64,000 bases of DNA, taken from positions 5,640,501-5,704,500 of the forward strand of contig NZ_CP135529.1 of the NCBI RefSeq assembly GCF_032401055.1. Reading direction: 5' to 3'. This document shows positions 1 to 8,506 of this stretch, one piece after another (within the stretch, counting starts at the first letter, position 1; every line of letters starts with the position of its first letter). The notes below the pieces were generated by a model, which saw only the letters and a program-made list of their open reading frames with translations, ran no database searches and had not been told where the DNA came from. Position numbers and translations under genes: made by a program. The stretch is from Tardiphaga sp. 709 (GTDB lineage Bacteria; Pseudomonadota; Alphaproteobacteria; Rhizobiales; Xanthobacteraceae).

Positions 1-1
1 C

Positions 2-454
2 GAATATCTGCGCCGACAGGCGATGAGCGTCGATCACTATGGCGCGTTCGTCGCGAAGCTGAAGAAGCAGTTTCCAGCGCAGCCGTTTCTGATCGTACGC
101 TATGGCGATCATCAGCCGGAGTTCGCGCCGGGCATTCTCGATCCCAACATGGATGAAGCAGGCCTCGGCAAGAAGCTGCAGAGTTACGACCCACGCTACT
201 ACGCGACCTATTACGCCATCGATGCGATCAATTTCGAACCGGTGAGGAGCGCGACGGTGATGGACACGATCGACGGGCCGTATCTGCCGCTGGTCATTCA
301 GGAGGCCGCGGGCATTCCGCTGGACCCGTCCTTCGAGGAGCAAAAGAAGATCATGCTTCGCTGCAAGGGACTATTTTACGCCTGCAAGGACGGGGCGGAA
401 GCGCGAAGATTCAATCGCCTGTTGATCGATGCGGGGATGATCAAGAATTTGTAA
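2..454 (+). CDS. Sulfatase-fold hydrolase/transferase, C-terminal part (cut by window edge)
   Basis: The reading frame is open to the left edge of the window, so only the last 150 residues are seen; the ATG at 23 is internal. The visible part carries a YGDHQPE segment about 35 residues in, which resembles the metal-binding Asp-His of the alkaline-phosphatase/sulfatase superfamily as found in phosphoethanolamine and phosphoglycerol (LTA-synthase-like) transferases. Such proteins usually have N-terminal membrane helices and act in the periplasm on lipids or glycans; that part is outside the window. The gene converges on the transporter gene ending at 527. The family is fairly sure, the substrate unknown. 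Confidence 0.7.
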   Translation, partial: EYLRRQAMSVDHYGAFVAKLKKQFPAQPFLIVRYGDHQPEFAPGILDPNMDEAGLGKKLQSYDPRYYATYYAIDAINFEPVRSATVMDTIDGPYLPLVIQEAAGIPLDPSFEEQKKIMLRCKGLFYACKDGAEARRFNRLLIDAGMIKNL

Positions 455-462
455 CGCGCTTC

Positions 463-524
463 CTTCTCTTACCCTCTCCCGCCTAGCGAAGCTTCGTTTC
501 GCACAGGGGAGAGGGGAAGAGAAG
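463..524. repeat. Inverted repeat between convergent genes
   Basis: An 18-base arm at 463-480 (CTTCTCTTACCCTCTCCC) pairs with 507-524 with one mismatch, around a 26-base centre. It lies between two convergent genes and could act as a bidirectional terminator or be one of the dispersed palindromes of this genome. Confidence 0.7.
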
Positions 525-526
525 TG

Positions 527-2086
527 TCACTTCGTCCCGATCTTCTCCCACAGCCACGTCGCCACGCTCTCCGGCGAACTCGTCGCATCATTGCCCGCTG
601 CGCGCAGGTTCGCCTCGCGCATCAAGGTCAGGTCGATCCTGCCAAGCACTGGCTGCAACGCGCTGCGTAGCTTCTCATCACCTGCGCGCTTCGGCGCTAG
701 CAGCATGATCGCGTCATAGGGCGGGATCGCGTGTTTGGGATCGCCCAGCACCACGAGATCGTATTTCGCGATCAGCCCGTCGCTGGTATAGCCGGCGATG
801 ACATCGACCTCGCCGGAGGCGACGGCGGCATACATGAAGTCCGGCTGCATGGTGCGCTGGGTCTTGAACGACAGGCCGTAGGCCGCTTTCAGTCCCGCCC
901 ATTCCGGCCGCGAGAAGAATTCGTAGTCGCCGGCGATGGTCATGTTGCCGCTTAGTGCCGCGAGATCGGTCGCGGTCGTGATCCCCAGCGCCTGCGCCTT
1001 TGCGCGCGGCATCACCAGCGCATAGGCATTGGCGAAACCGAGTTCGCCGAACAGAGTGATGCCCTGCTTGGCAAGCGTTGTCTTCAGCTCGATCAGCAGT
1101 TGCTCGCGCGGCAGGATCTCGCTGCGGTGAAACTGGTTGGCCCACAGCGTGCCGGAATAGTCGATGTAGACATCGATATCGCCGGAAGCCAGCGCATCAT
1201 AGATCACGCTGGAGCCGAGACCCTGCCGCGTCGTGGCGGGTAGGTTCGCTGCCTGCAGGCGCTGCGACATCAAGGCGGCGAGCACGTATTGTTCGGTGAA
1301 GGTCTTGGCGCCGACCACGATACGCGTGCCGGAGCGGGCGAATGACGGCGCGAGTGTGACGATCACCAGCGCCGCGATACCGAGCACGCCGATGGCCGTG
1401 CGGCTGCGGCTGCGCAGGCGGATGCCCGTTTCGATCAGCGCCAGCAATTGATCGACGGCCAGCGCAAGAATTGCAGCAGCGACGCAGCCGAAGATCACCA
1501 GCACCCAGTTCTGCGTCTGCAGCCCCGCGAAGATGTAGTTGCCGAGACTGGTCTGGCCGATCGGCGTTGACAGCGTCGCGGTGCCAATCACCCACACGGC
1601 CGAGGTACGGATGCCGGCCATCATGACGGGCAGAGCGAGCGGAAGTTCGACCATGGTTAGCGATTGCCGCGGCGTCATGCCGACGCCTTGAGCGGCCTCG
1701 GTCAATGCGGGATCGACGCCGTTCAAACCGGTGATGGTGTTGCGCAGCACCGGCAGCATCGAATACAGCGCCAGCGCCAGCACCGCCGGCAGGAAGCCGA
1801 AGGCCGAGAAGCCGACACCGAAATATTGCAGTGACAGCGCTGCGAGCGCCAGCAGCAGCGGATAGAACAGGGCCAGCAATGCAAGCCCCGGCACAGTCTG
1901 CACGATGCTGGCGATGCCGAGCAGGGCGCCGCGCGTCACCGGACGGTGCCGCGCAATGATAGCTAGCGGCAGGCTGATGATGAGGCCGAGCGCCAGTGCT
2001 GCGAGGCTGACGCGGACATGGCTGCCGAGATAATCCGGCAGGTGTCCAAGCGCATCGCTCCAGCGCGGATCGGTGAACAGGCTCAT
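527..2086 (-). CDS. Osmolyte-type ABC transporter, permease fused to substrate-binding domain
   Basis: A 519-residue inner-membrane protein. Residues about 20-220 form an MetI-like permease with several hydrophobic helices and an EAA-type coupling segment at 130-165 (EAAQGVGM). Residues about 255-515 are an OpuAC/ProX-type binding domain (GAKTFTEQYVLAALM near its start, DIDVYIDYSGTLW further on), the class used for quaternary amines such as glycine betaine, choline or carnitine. Fusion of the two is known in OpuA/OpuC-like systems. Its ATG overlaps the stop of the upstream ATPase gene in an ATGA, so the two are translationally coupled. Exact ligand not decidable. Confidence 0.88.
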   Translation of the reverse strand: MSLFTDPRWSDALGHLPDYLGSHVRVSLAALALGLIISLPLAIIARHRPVTRGALLGIASIVQTVPGLALLALFYPLLLALAALSLQYFGVGFSAFGFLPAVLALALYSMLPVLRNTITGLNGVDPALTEAAQGVGMTPRQSLTMVELPLALPVMMAGIRTSAVWVIGTATLSTPIGQTSLGNYIFAGLQTQNWVLVIFGCVAAAILALAVDQLLALIETGIRLRSRSRTAIGVLGIAALVIVTLAPSFARSGTRIVVGAKTFTEQYVLAALMSQRLQAANLPATTRQGLGSSVIYDALASGDIDVYIDYSGTLWANQFHRSEILPREQLLIELKTTLAKQGITLFGELGFANAYALVMPRAKAQALGITTATDLAALSGNMTIAGDYEFFSRPEWAGLKAAYGLSFKTQRTMQPDFMYAAVASGEVDVIAGYTSDGLIAKYDLVVLGDPKHAIPPYDAIMLLAPKRAGDEKLRSALQPVLGRIDLTLMREANLRAAGNDATSSPESVATWLWEKIGTK

Positions 2087-2888
2087 GTCGCGCCGCCTTG
2101 GGGCGCCGCGCTATCCTTCGGCAGCAGTATCTGAAGTCGTTCCGCTTGCCGGCGCGGTGTGCCCAGCAACTCGCCGACATAGGCGTCGCTGCTCTCGGTC
2201 AATTGCGTTGGCGTGCCCTCGGCCAGCAATCTGCCGGAGCGCATCACCGCGATCCGGTCCGCGAGCAGGATCGCCTCTGTCATGTCATGGGTGATCATGA
2301 TGGTGGTGAGGCCCAGGCTGCGATGTAGCGCGCGGTAGTCGTCGCCAAGCGCATCGCGGGTCAGCGGATCGAGCGCGCCGAACGGTTCGTCCATCAGCAC
2401 GATGCGCGGCTTCGCGGCGAGGGCACGCGCGACGCCGACGCGCTGGCGCTGGCCGCCGGAGAGTTCGTGCGGGAAGCGGTCGCGATGCTGTGTGCGGTCG
2501 AGGCGCACGAGATCGAGCAATTCATCGACGCGCCCGGCGATCTCCTTAGGGGGGTGCCAAGCAACTTGGGCGTGATGCCGATATTGTCTTTGATGCTCAT
2601 ATGCGGAAACAACCCGCCGCTCTGGAACACATAGCCGATGCGCCGGCGCAGTTCGATGGGATCAACCTGCGCCACGTCCTCGCCGGCGATGGTGATGTGT
2701 CCCGCGTCCGGCGCGATCAACCGGTTGGCCAGCCGCATCAGCGTGGTCTTGCCAGAGCCGGAGCCGCCGACCACCGCGAGGAACTCACCCTCGGCGATAT
2801 CGAGCGAGACACCGTCGACGGCGTGAATGTGGCCGCCGTCGAAGCTCTTGCTGACATGGGAGAAGCGGATGAGGGGAGGGCTCGACAT
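2083..2888 (-). pseudogene. ATP-binding protein of the osmolyte-type ABC transporter, frameshifted as read
   Basis: This is the ATPase partner of the downstream permease/binding protein. The N-terminal part (from ATG at 2888) has Walker A (GGSGSGKTT) and a Q-loop; the C-terminal part, in another frame, has the signature LSGGQRQRVGVARAL, Walker B (IVLMDEPFG) and the switch His. The frames join at a G6 run (2549-2554 on +, C6 in the gene). One more C restores a continuous GTPPKEIAGRVDELLDLV reading of normal family length, about 268 residues. Both halves are well preserved, so this is either a sequencing indel or a very recent mutation. If real, the protein loses signature and Walker B and the transporter is dead. 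Confidence 0.85.
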
Positions 2889-2895
2889 ACTCAGC

Positions 2896-3015
2896 TGTCG
2901 TCCCCGCGAAGGCGGGGACCCATAACCTCCAAGGAAGAAGGTAAGGCCCAGTCGGTCCCACAGCGCAAGACTATAACTCCTGAGGCTATGGGTCCCCGCC
3001 TTCGCGGGGACGACA
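2896..3015. repeat. Pair of palindromic repeats, perfect 29-bp inverted copies
   Basis: The 29 bases at 2896-2924 are repeated exactly in inverted orientation at 2987-3015, 62 bases apart. Each arm itself folds into a small hairpin (GTCCCCGC-GAAG-GCGGGGAC). This belongs to the dispersed GC-rich palindromes seen at several places in this window. It lies between two divergent ABC transporter genes. Confidence 0.9.
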
Positions 3016-3137
3016 TGTTGATGGGGCTTTCCGAAGCTAACACGCGGCTTCGACCGCACCAACCCGCCCCACCGTTGAATTGTCTGCCCCGCAGCGCTAA
3101 GCCAGTGGCGGAACAAAAACACTTTTGGGGAACGCGC

Positions 3138-3971
3138 GTGCAGGCAGGTGAGGCCGCGGCATCGATGGCGGTGGCGCTTGATGACGCGACGGTGGCCTTC
3201 GGCGTCGCCGACAATCGCATCTATACGGCGGTGGAGAAGGCGACACTGCGGGTGGCGGATGGCGAGTTCGTTGCCATTGTCGGGCCGACCGGCTGCGGGA
3301 AATCCACTTTGCTGAATGTCGCTGCCGGGCTGCTGGCGCCAGCTTCCGGTGCTGTCCGGATATTCGGTCAGCCGCTGGGCGGACTGAACGCGCAGGCCGG
3401 CTATCTGTTTCAGGCCGACGCGCTGTTTCCCTGGAAGACCGCCCTCGACAATGTCGCCATTGGGCTGGAGATCGCCGGCATCGCACGCGACGACGCGTTG
3501 TCGCGGGCGCAGGAGTGGTTGACCTCCGTCGGGCTCGGCGCCTTCGCGGGGCGCTACCCGCATATGCTGTCGGGCGGCCAGCGCAAGCGCGTCGGTCTTG
3601 CGCAGGTGCTGATCCGTAATCCGAAGATCCTGCTGATGGACGAACCGTTTGGGCCGCTGGATGCGCAGACCCGGCAGGTGATGGGTAACCTACTGCTGGA
3701 TCTGTGGAGCAGGGATCGGAAGGCGGTGCTGTTCGTTACTCACGATCTCGAAGAGGCGATCGCGCTGGCGGATCGCGTCGTCATCATGTCGGCGGGGCCG
3801 GGCTCGCGCATCATTGGCGACTGGAAGGTGCCGCTGCCGCGGCCGCGCGATATTTTCGAGGTGCGGCTCGACAAGGATTTTCACACGCTCCATCGCGAGA
3901 TCTGGAGTGTGTTGAAGGACGAAGTGATGAAGGGCTATGCGCAGTCGGCTGGCATGGGAGCCGCGTCATGA
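3138..3971 (+). CDS. NitT/TauT-type ABC transporter ATP-binding protein
   Basis: A 277-residue cytoplasmic ATPase of the nitrate/sulfonate/taurine group (SsuB/TauB-like). It shows Walker A (GPTGCGKST), Q-loop (YLFQADALFPWKT), signature (LSGGQRKRVGLAQVL), Walker B (ILLMDEPFGPLD) and switch His (FVTHDLEEA). The GTG at 3138 is chosen because GGGGA lies 6 bases upstream; an ATG at 3165 is the alternative. Longer upstream reading is discarded since it runs antisense through the repeats and the neighbouring ATPase gene. Its stop overlaps the permease start (ATGA at 3968-3971). The likely cargo is a small organic anion or precursor; not decidable. Confidence 0.88.
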   Translation: MQAGEAAASMAVALDDATVAFGVADNRIYTAVEKATLRVADGEFVAIVGPTGCGKSTLLNVAAGLLAPASGAVRIFGQPLGGLNAQAGYLFQADALFPWKTALDNVAIGLEIAGIARDDALSRAQEWLTSVGLGAFAGRYPHMLSGGQRKRVGLAQVLIRNPKILLMDEPFGPLDAQTRQVMGNLLLDLWSRDRKAVLFVTHDLEEAIALADRVVIMSAGPGSRIIGDWKVPLPRPRDIFEVRLDKDFHTLHREIWSVLKDEVMKGYAQSAGMGAAS

Positions 3972-4756
3972 CGCGTCCTGTATTGCTGCTGTGTCAGGTG
4001 CTCGTCGCCGTGGTCGTCATCGGGCTGTGGCACCTGCTCACCACCGTGCCGGTGCTCGGCCGCATCCTGCTGCCGCCATTCTTCTTCTCCAACCCCTGGG
4101 ATGTCGGTAGCCAGATTGTTAGCTGGTTCGCGTCAGGCATTATCTGGAAGCATCTCGGCATCACGCTGCTGGAATCCGTGCTGGCCTTTGTGATCGGCTC
4201 GACACTGGGCGTGCTGATCGGCTTCTGGTTCGCGCGCCAGCCGCGCCTCGCCGCGATTTTCGATCCCTATGTGAAGATGGCCAATGCGCTGCCGCGCGTG
4301 GTGCTGGCGCCGATCTTCGCGCTGTGGCTCGGCCTCGGCATCTGGTCGAAGGTCGCGCTTGGCGTCACGCTGGTATTCTTCATCGTATTCTTCAACGTCT
4401 ATCAGGGCGTCAAGGAAGTCTCGCCGACGGTGCTCGCCAATGGCCGCATGCTGGGCATGAGCGAGCGGCAATTGATGCGCCATGTGTTCTGGCCATCGGC
4501 GCTGTCGTGGATGTTCTCGTCGCTGCACACGGCGGTGGGCTTTGCCGTCGTCGGCGCCGTGGTCGGCGAATATCTCGGCTCGGCGGCGGGGCTGGGCTAT
4601 GTCATCCAGCAGGCGGAAGGCACGTTCGATGTGGCCGGCGTGTTCGCGGGGATGTTCGTGCTGTCGGCCTTCGTTATCGCCATCGATGTGCTGGTGTCGG
4701 TGGTCGAGAAGCGGTTGCTGGTGTGGAAGCCGGTGGTGGGTGACGGGCGGAGTTGA
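3968..4756 (+). CDS. NitT/TauT-type ABC transporter permease
   Basis: A 262-residue inner-membrane permease of the SsuC/TauC family. It has about six hydrophobic helices, including an N-terminal one at residues 5-25 and others near 70-90, 115-145, 190-210 and 225-250. The cytoplasmic coupling segment containing GRMLGMSERQLMRHV is typical of the EAA loop. The ATG overlaps the stop of the ATPase gene. The binding-protein gene (5527-6582) lies downstream, separated by a cupin gene on the other strand. Confidence 0.88.
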   Translation: MTRPVLLLCQVLVAVVVIGLWHLLTTVPVLGRILLPPFFFSNPWDVGSQIVSWFASGIIWKHLGITLLESVLAFVIGSTLGVLIGFWFARQPRLAAIFDPYVKMANALPRVVLAPIFALWLGLGIWSKVALGVTLVFFIVFFNVYQGVKEVSPTVLANGRMLGMSERQLMRHVFWPSALSWMFSSLHTAVGFAVVGAVVGEYLGSAAGLGYVIQQAEGTFDVAGVFAGMFVLSAFVIAIDVLVSVVEKRLLVWKPVVGDGRS

Positions 4757-4773
4757 GGCTGTCCCACACAGTC

Positions 4774-4812
4774 GTTCCGGGGCGTGCGCACCTTTGCGCA
4801 CGAACCCGGAAC
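4774..4812. repeat. Palindromic repeat, GC-rich hairpin
   Basis: The sequence GTTCCGGGGCGTGCGCA (4774-4790) pairs imperfectly with 4795-4812. The pattern TTCCGGGGCGTGCG also begins the element at 8363, showing that both are copies of one dispersed family. Lying just after the permease stop, it may also work as an mRNA 3' stabiliser or terminator. Confidence 0.7.
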
Positions 4813-4870
4813 CTCGAGATGTTCATCATATCTTCATCGCCTAGCATCGAGAGGTGATGAACATGTTGGG

Positions 4871-4922
4871 ATTCCGGGTCTGCGCTTTGTCCGGCGTTGC
4901 CGAACGCCGCGCATCCCGGAAT
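4871..4922. repeat. Palindromic repeat, nested hairpin
   Basis: Outer arms ATTCCGGG (4871-4878) and CCCGGAAT (4915-4922) enclose an inner stem CGGCGTT/AACGCCG (about 4892-4909). It is related to the element at 4774 and the one at 8363-8494, and sits directly after the 3' end of the minus-strand cupin gene. Confidence 0.65.
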
Positions 4923-4934
4923 GACAGTTTGTCG

Positions 4935-5396
4935 TTACGGCAGCGGCTTGGTGTCGTCCGGTGCCTGCGGCGGGGTCTTGATGGCGATGGCGCGGAACGG
5001 CTTGCCGTCGGGCTTGGTACCGCCATGGGGCGTGCCCTTCGGGATGATGATGAGGTCGCCGGCCTTGACCTGAACTTCCTTGTCGCCCAGCCACACGGTG
5101 CCGGTGCCTTCGAGGATGTACTGGATCTCGTTGGTGTTGGGATGCATGTGCTTCACCACATTGCCGTCCTGCACCGAGATGGTCGCGCCGTCGGCGGACA
5201 TGAACATCTTGGAGCGGAAGCCGGTGGGCGAGGCCGGGCCCAGCGCGTCGCCGACGAGTTCGGGGACGTGGATGACCTGGGCGGTGATGTTTTCCGCAGC
5301 CTGTGCCGGCGTGATGCCCTCGGGCACGAGATGCGTGATCAGGCAGCCGGCGGCGAAGGCGGCAGTGATCGAGAGTGTTGCGGTGATGCGCTTCAT
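4935..5396 (-). CDS. Secreted single-domain cupin protein
   Basis: A 153-residue protein with an N-terminal signal sequence (MKRIT, hydrophobic core, cleavage near AQAAEN at 33-36), so it is probably periplasmic. The cupin fold is marked by motif 1 with His83, His85 and Glu90 (KHMHPNTNE) and motif 2 with His124 (PKGTPHGG), giving a plausible metal site. The start at 5396 is supported by AGGGGGAAC just upstream; the longer reading from 5492 lacks this. It stands on the opposite strand between the permease and binding-protein genes of a NitT/TauT transporter. Catalytic or binding role unknown. Confidence 0.8.
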   Translation of the reverse strand: MKRITATLSITAAFAAGCLITHLVPEGITPAQAAENITAQVIHVPELVGDALGPASPTGFRSKMFMSADGATISVQDGNVVKHMHPNTNEIQYILEGTGTVWLGDKEVQVKAGDLIIIPKGTPHGGTKPDGKPFRAIAIKTPPQAPDDTKPLP

Positions 5397-5526
5397 GAAC
5401 GTTCCCCCTGGATGACAGTGATTTGCCGCGCGGATGCTATGTCGCGCGGCATGCGTTGACCAGTGCCGGCTTTCCAACCGGCAGAGGCTCATCTATCCTC
5501 CGCGCCTGATAGCAGCGGAGGAAATA

Positions 5527-6582
5527 ATGACAACAAACATAAAAACCGGCTTGAGCCGTTTATTCCTTGCACGTTTTTTCCTTGCGAGCCTTTTGTCGTT
5601 GTTTCTCGTTCATCCCGCTGCAGCGCAAACCAAGGTGACCATCGCGATCGGCGGCGGGGCGTGCCTGTGCTATCTGCCGACCGTACTGGCCAAGCAGCTC
5701 GGCGAATATGAGAAGGCGGGTCTCGCGGTCGAACTGGTCGATCTCAAGGGTGGCTCCGATGCGCTGAAGGCGGTGCTCGGCGGCAGCGCCGATGTCGTCT
5801 CGGGCTATTTCGATCATTGCGTCAATCTCGCCGCCAAGAAGCAGGAGCTGCAGTCCTTCGTGGTCTATGACCGCTATCCCGGTCTCGTGCTGGTGGTGTC
5901 GCCGAAGCACACCGGCAAGATCACGTCGATCAAGGATCTCGCCGGCAAGAAAGTCGGCGTCAGTGCGCCGGGCTCGTCGACAGACTTCTTCCTGAAGTAT
6001 CAGCTCAAGAAGAACGGTCTCGATCCAGCCGGTACCGCCGTGATCGGCGTGGGCCTCGGCGCGACCGCGGTGGCGGCGATGGAGCAGGGGCAGATCGAAG
6101 CCGCGGTGATGCTCGATCCTGCCGTCACCGTGCTGCAGGGCAGTCACAAAGACCTCACGATTCTCAGCGATACCCGGACGCAGAAGGACACGCTTGCGGT
6201 GTTCTCCGGCGAATATCCCGGCGGGGCGCTGTATTCGACGACCGCATGGGTCAAGGGCCACGAGAAGGAAGTGCAGGGGCTGACCAACGCGATCATGAGC
6301 ACGCTGAAATGGATCCACAGCCATACGCCGGAAGAGATCATGGCGAAGATGCCCGAAGGCATCGTCGGCAAGGACAAGGAGCTCTATCTCGCAGCGCTCA
6401 AGAACACGATCCCGATGTATTCGGAAACGGGGCTGATGGATCCGAAGGGCGCGGCGGCTGTGCTAGCTGTGTTCAGCGAGGGCTCGCCGGAGGTGGCCAA
6501 GGCCAATATCGATGTGAGCAAGACCTACACCAACAAATATGTCGAACAGTTCACCAAGACGATGGGGACGAATGCGAAGTAG
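5527..6582 (+). CDS. NitT/TauT-type ABC transporter substrate-binding protein
   Basis: A 351-residue periplasmic protein. The ATG at 5527 is preceded by GGAGG with 5-base spacing and begins a signal peptide ending near HPAAAQ (about residue 34). The mature part starts with KVTIAIGGGACLCYLPT and continues with the GSADVVSG segment common to SsuA/TauA/ThiY-like binding proteins (NMT1 fold). It is the binding component for the ATPase and permease encoded at 3138-4756. The Cys-containing ACLCYLP stretch near the N-terminus is unusual. The ligand cannot be named. Confidence 0.87.
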   Translation: MTTNIKTGLSRLFLARFFLASLLSLFLVHPAAAQTKVTIAIGGGACLCYLPTVLAKQLGEYEKAGLAVELVDLKGGSDALKAVLGGSADVVSGYFDHCVNLAAKKQELQSFVVYDRYPGLVLVVSPKHTGKITSIKDLAGKKVGVSAPGSSTDFFLKYQLKKNGLDPAGTAVIGVGLGATAVAAMEQGQIEAAVMLDPAVTVLQGSHKDLTILSDTRTQKDTLAVFSGEYPGGALYSTTAWVKGHEKEVQGLTNAIMSTLKWIHSHTPEEIMAKMPEGIVGKDKELYLAALKNTIPMYSETGLMDPKGAAAVLAVFSEGSPEVAKANIDVSKTYTNKYVEQFTKTMGTNAK

Positions 6583-6591
6583 GTTCTGCGC

Positions 6592-7299
6592 ATGATGACG
6601 CCGGTCATCCACCGCGTCACGCAACTCGACCTCACGCGCAGCGATTGGCAGTGGCCGTTCGCGCATGAGCGGCGGGACGAGATCGACGCTCACTTCGCAA
6701 GCAAGCGCGCCGAGAAGCCGCAACTGTTCAATGGGCGCGTGTTGCTGGCGCGCAATGCGCAGTTCACCGGCGATCAGTTTCGCGCGGAATATTTCGAGAC
6801 CGATTTTGCGAGCTTCCTGGCGTGGCGGGATTGGCGCTGTCCCGATCCGGATGTGTTCAACGGCTTTGGCATGGGTGCGCTGCGTGCCAGCGACGGCGCC
6901 TTCGTGCTTGGCGAGATGGGGCAGCATACATCCAATGCCGGACGTATCTATTTTGCCGCGGGCACGCCTGATCTGGACGACCTGCGCGGCGATGTCGTCG
7001 ATATCGCTGGCAGTGTGACGCGTGAAGTCGAGGAAGAGCTCGGCCTCACAGAAGCCGATTACCGCGCCGACGCTGGCTGGTCCTGCGTCGTGACGGATTT
7101 CTCGGTGGCGATGATGCGTCTTCTCGATGCGGATCAGCCGGGTGAGACGCTGCGCAGCATCATCGAGGTCAATCTTGCCGGTCAGGCCGCTCCGGAGCTC
7201 AGCGGAGTTCATCTGGTGCGCAGCGAAGCCGACTTCACCCCGACGATGCCGCTGTTTGTGACAGCGTTTATGACAGCGCAACTGACGCCGGCGATGTGA
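6592..7299 (+). CDS. Nudix hydrolase family protein
   Basis: A 235-residue soluble protein. Residues about 130-160 match the helix-forming half of a Nudix box (VTREVEEELGL), preceded by a Gly-rich AAGTPDLDDL loop. The N-terminal 80 residues are not part of the minimal domain. It follows the ABC binding-protein gene by 9 bases and may be co-transcribed with it. A second ATG three bases downstream is an equally good start. The substrate (some nucleoside diphosphate linked compound) is unknown. Confidence 0.75.
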   Translation: MMTPVIHRVTQLDLTRSDWQWPFAHERRDEIDAHFASKRAEKPQLFNGRVLLARNAQFTGDQFRAEYFETDFASFLAWRDWRCPDPDVFNGFGMGALRASDGAFVLGEMGQHTSNAGRIYFAAGTPDLDDLRGDVVDIAGSVTREVEEELGLTEADYRADAGWSCVVTDFSVAMMRLLDADQPGETLRSIIEVNLAGQAAPELSGVHLVRSEADFTPTMPLFVTAFMTAQLTPAM

Positions 7300-7365
7300 T
7301 CTGCTGGTATTGCCGGGAGCGGCACGCTACGCTTGCAGCTCCTGTGTCCCGGAGTTGCCGATCTC

Positions 7366-8352
7366 ATGTCTGCCAAGCCAGTTGTGTCTGCGTTGAAGTC
7401 CTATATCGAGCCGTATCGCATCGACGGGTCGAAGGCTTTCCACCTCAAGGCGCATGACACCAATGCCAGCGGCGGGCTGCACAAGGAGACCGGCAAGAAG
7501 ATCATCGAGGCCAACCGCCGCCGGCTGCAGGAACTGCAGGAAAAGCTCTATGCGCAGGATCGCTGGTCGCTGCTGCTGATCTTCCAGGGTATGGACGCCG
7601 CCGGCAAGGACAGCGCCATCGAAAGCGTGTTCGACGGCATCAATCCGCAGGGCTGCGAGGTGCATTCGTTCAAGACGCCGTCGTCGAACGAACTCAATCA
7701 CGATTTCATGTGGCGCCATAGCATCGCGCTGCCGCAGCGCGGACGTATCGGAATCTTCAATCGCTCCTATTACGAGGAATGTCTTGTCGTCCGTGTGCAT
7801 CCGGAGATTCTCGCCAAGCAGAAAATTCCAGCGGAGCTGGTGACGAAGGATATCTGGCGCGAGCGCTTCGAGGATATCACCGCCTTCGAGAAATATCTCG
7901 CGCGCAACGGCACAGTGGTGCTGAAATTCTTTCTCAACGTCTCCAAGGAAGAACAGCGCGAGCGCTTCCTCGATCGTCTCGAGCAGCCGGCGAAGAACTG
8001 GAAGTTCTCATCGGCCGATATCGCCGAGCGCGCGCTATGGGACAAGTATCAGGAGGCCTATGAGGACCTGATCAAGCATACGTCCTGCGAGGAAGCGCCA
8101 TGGCATGTGGTGCCGGCGGATCGCAAATGGTTCTCACGCGTGGTGATCGGCTCGGCCATCGTCAACGCGCTGGAGAAGCTGGACCTGCACTTCCCCACCG
8201 TGGACGGCGAGGCGAAGAAGGACTTTACGCTGATCCGCGAGGCGCTGGAGAAGGAAGGGCCGCCGCGGGAAGGCAAGCCTGTGGTGAAGAAGGTCGCGAA
8301 GAAGAAGGTGGCCAAACAGAAGGTGGCGAAGAAGAAAGCGGCCAAACACTAG
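7366..8352 (+). CDS. Polyphosphate kinase 2 family protein with lysine-rich tail
   Basis: A 328-residue PPK2-family nucleotide kinase, using inorganic polyphosphate to phosphorylate a nucleotide. It has Walker A at 75-81 (GMDAAGK), the lid segment NRSYYEE at 132-138 and the PPK2-typical KFFLNVSKEEQ and WHVVPADRKWF stretches. The ATG at 7366 is preferred over an in-frame TTG at 7333 on similarity of the start region to the family. The last 25 residues are a repeated KKVAK-type Lys/Ala/Val tail absent from minimal PPK2 proteins; it could bind polyphosphate or nucleic acid (inference). A dispersed palindrome follows the stop. Confidence 0.92.
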   Translation: MSAKPVVSALKSYIEPYRIDGSKAFHLKAHDTNASGGLHKETGKKIIEANRRRLQELQEKLYAQDRWSLLLIFQGMDAAGKDSAIESVFDGINPQGCEVHSFKTPSSNELNHDFMWRHSIALPQRGRIGIFNRSYYEECLVVRVHPEILAKQKIPAELVTKDIWRERFEDITAFEKYLARNGTVVLKFFLNVSKEEQRERFLDRLEQPAKNWKFSSADIAERALWDKYQEAYEDLIKHTSCEEAPWHVVPADRKWFSRVVIGSAIVNALEKLDLHFPTVDGEAKKDFTLIREALEKEGPPREGKPVVKKVAKKKVAKQKVAKKKAAKH

Positions 8353-8362
8353 GATCTGGCTC

Positions 8363-8494
8363 GTCATTCCGGGGCGTGCGAGCGTAGCTCGCGCGAACCC
8401 GGAATCCCGGAGTGCTTGGCTCTACGGAGACTCCCATGTTGAGATTCCGGGCTCGGTCTCGTCGCCTTTGGCGACGATCCCGCCCCGGAATGAC
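8363..8494. repeat. Composite palindromic repeat
   Basis: Outer arms GTCATTCCGGGGCG (8363-8376) and its exact complement CGCCCCGGAATGAC (8481-8494) enclose further short hairpins (for example CGTCGCC-TTT-GGCGACG). The arm sequence is shared with the elements at 4774 and 4871. It lies between two convergent genes. Confidence 0.85.
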
Positions 8495-8506
8495 AGTGTG
8501 TAACGC

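Noticed and set aside
2896-3015. CRISPR-like array
   Set aside because: Only two copies, inverted rather than direct, with a single 62-base gap; it is a palindromic pair.
2601-3137. N-terminal extension of the NitT/TauT ATPase frame
   Set aside because: This part of the frame runs antisense through the osmolyte ABC ATPase gene and the palindromic pair; family similarity starts only after about 3165.
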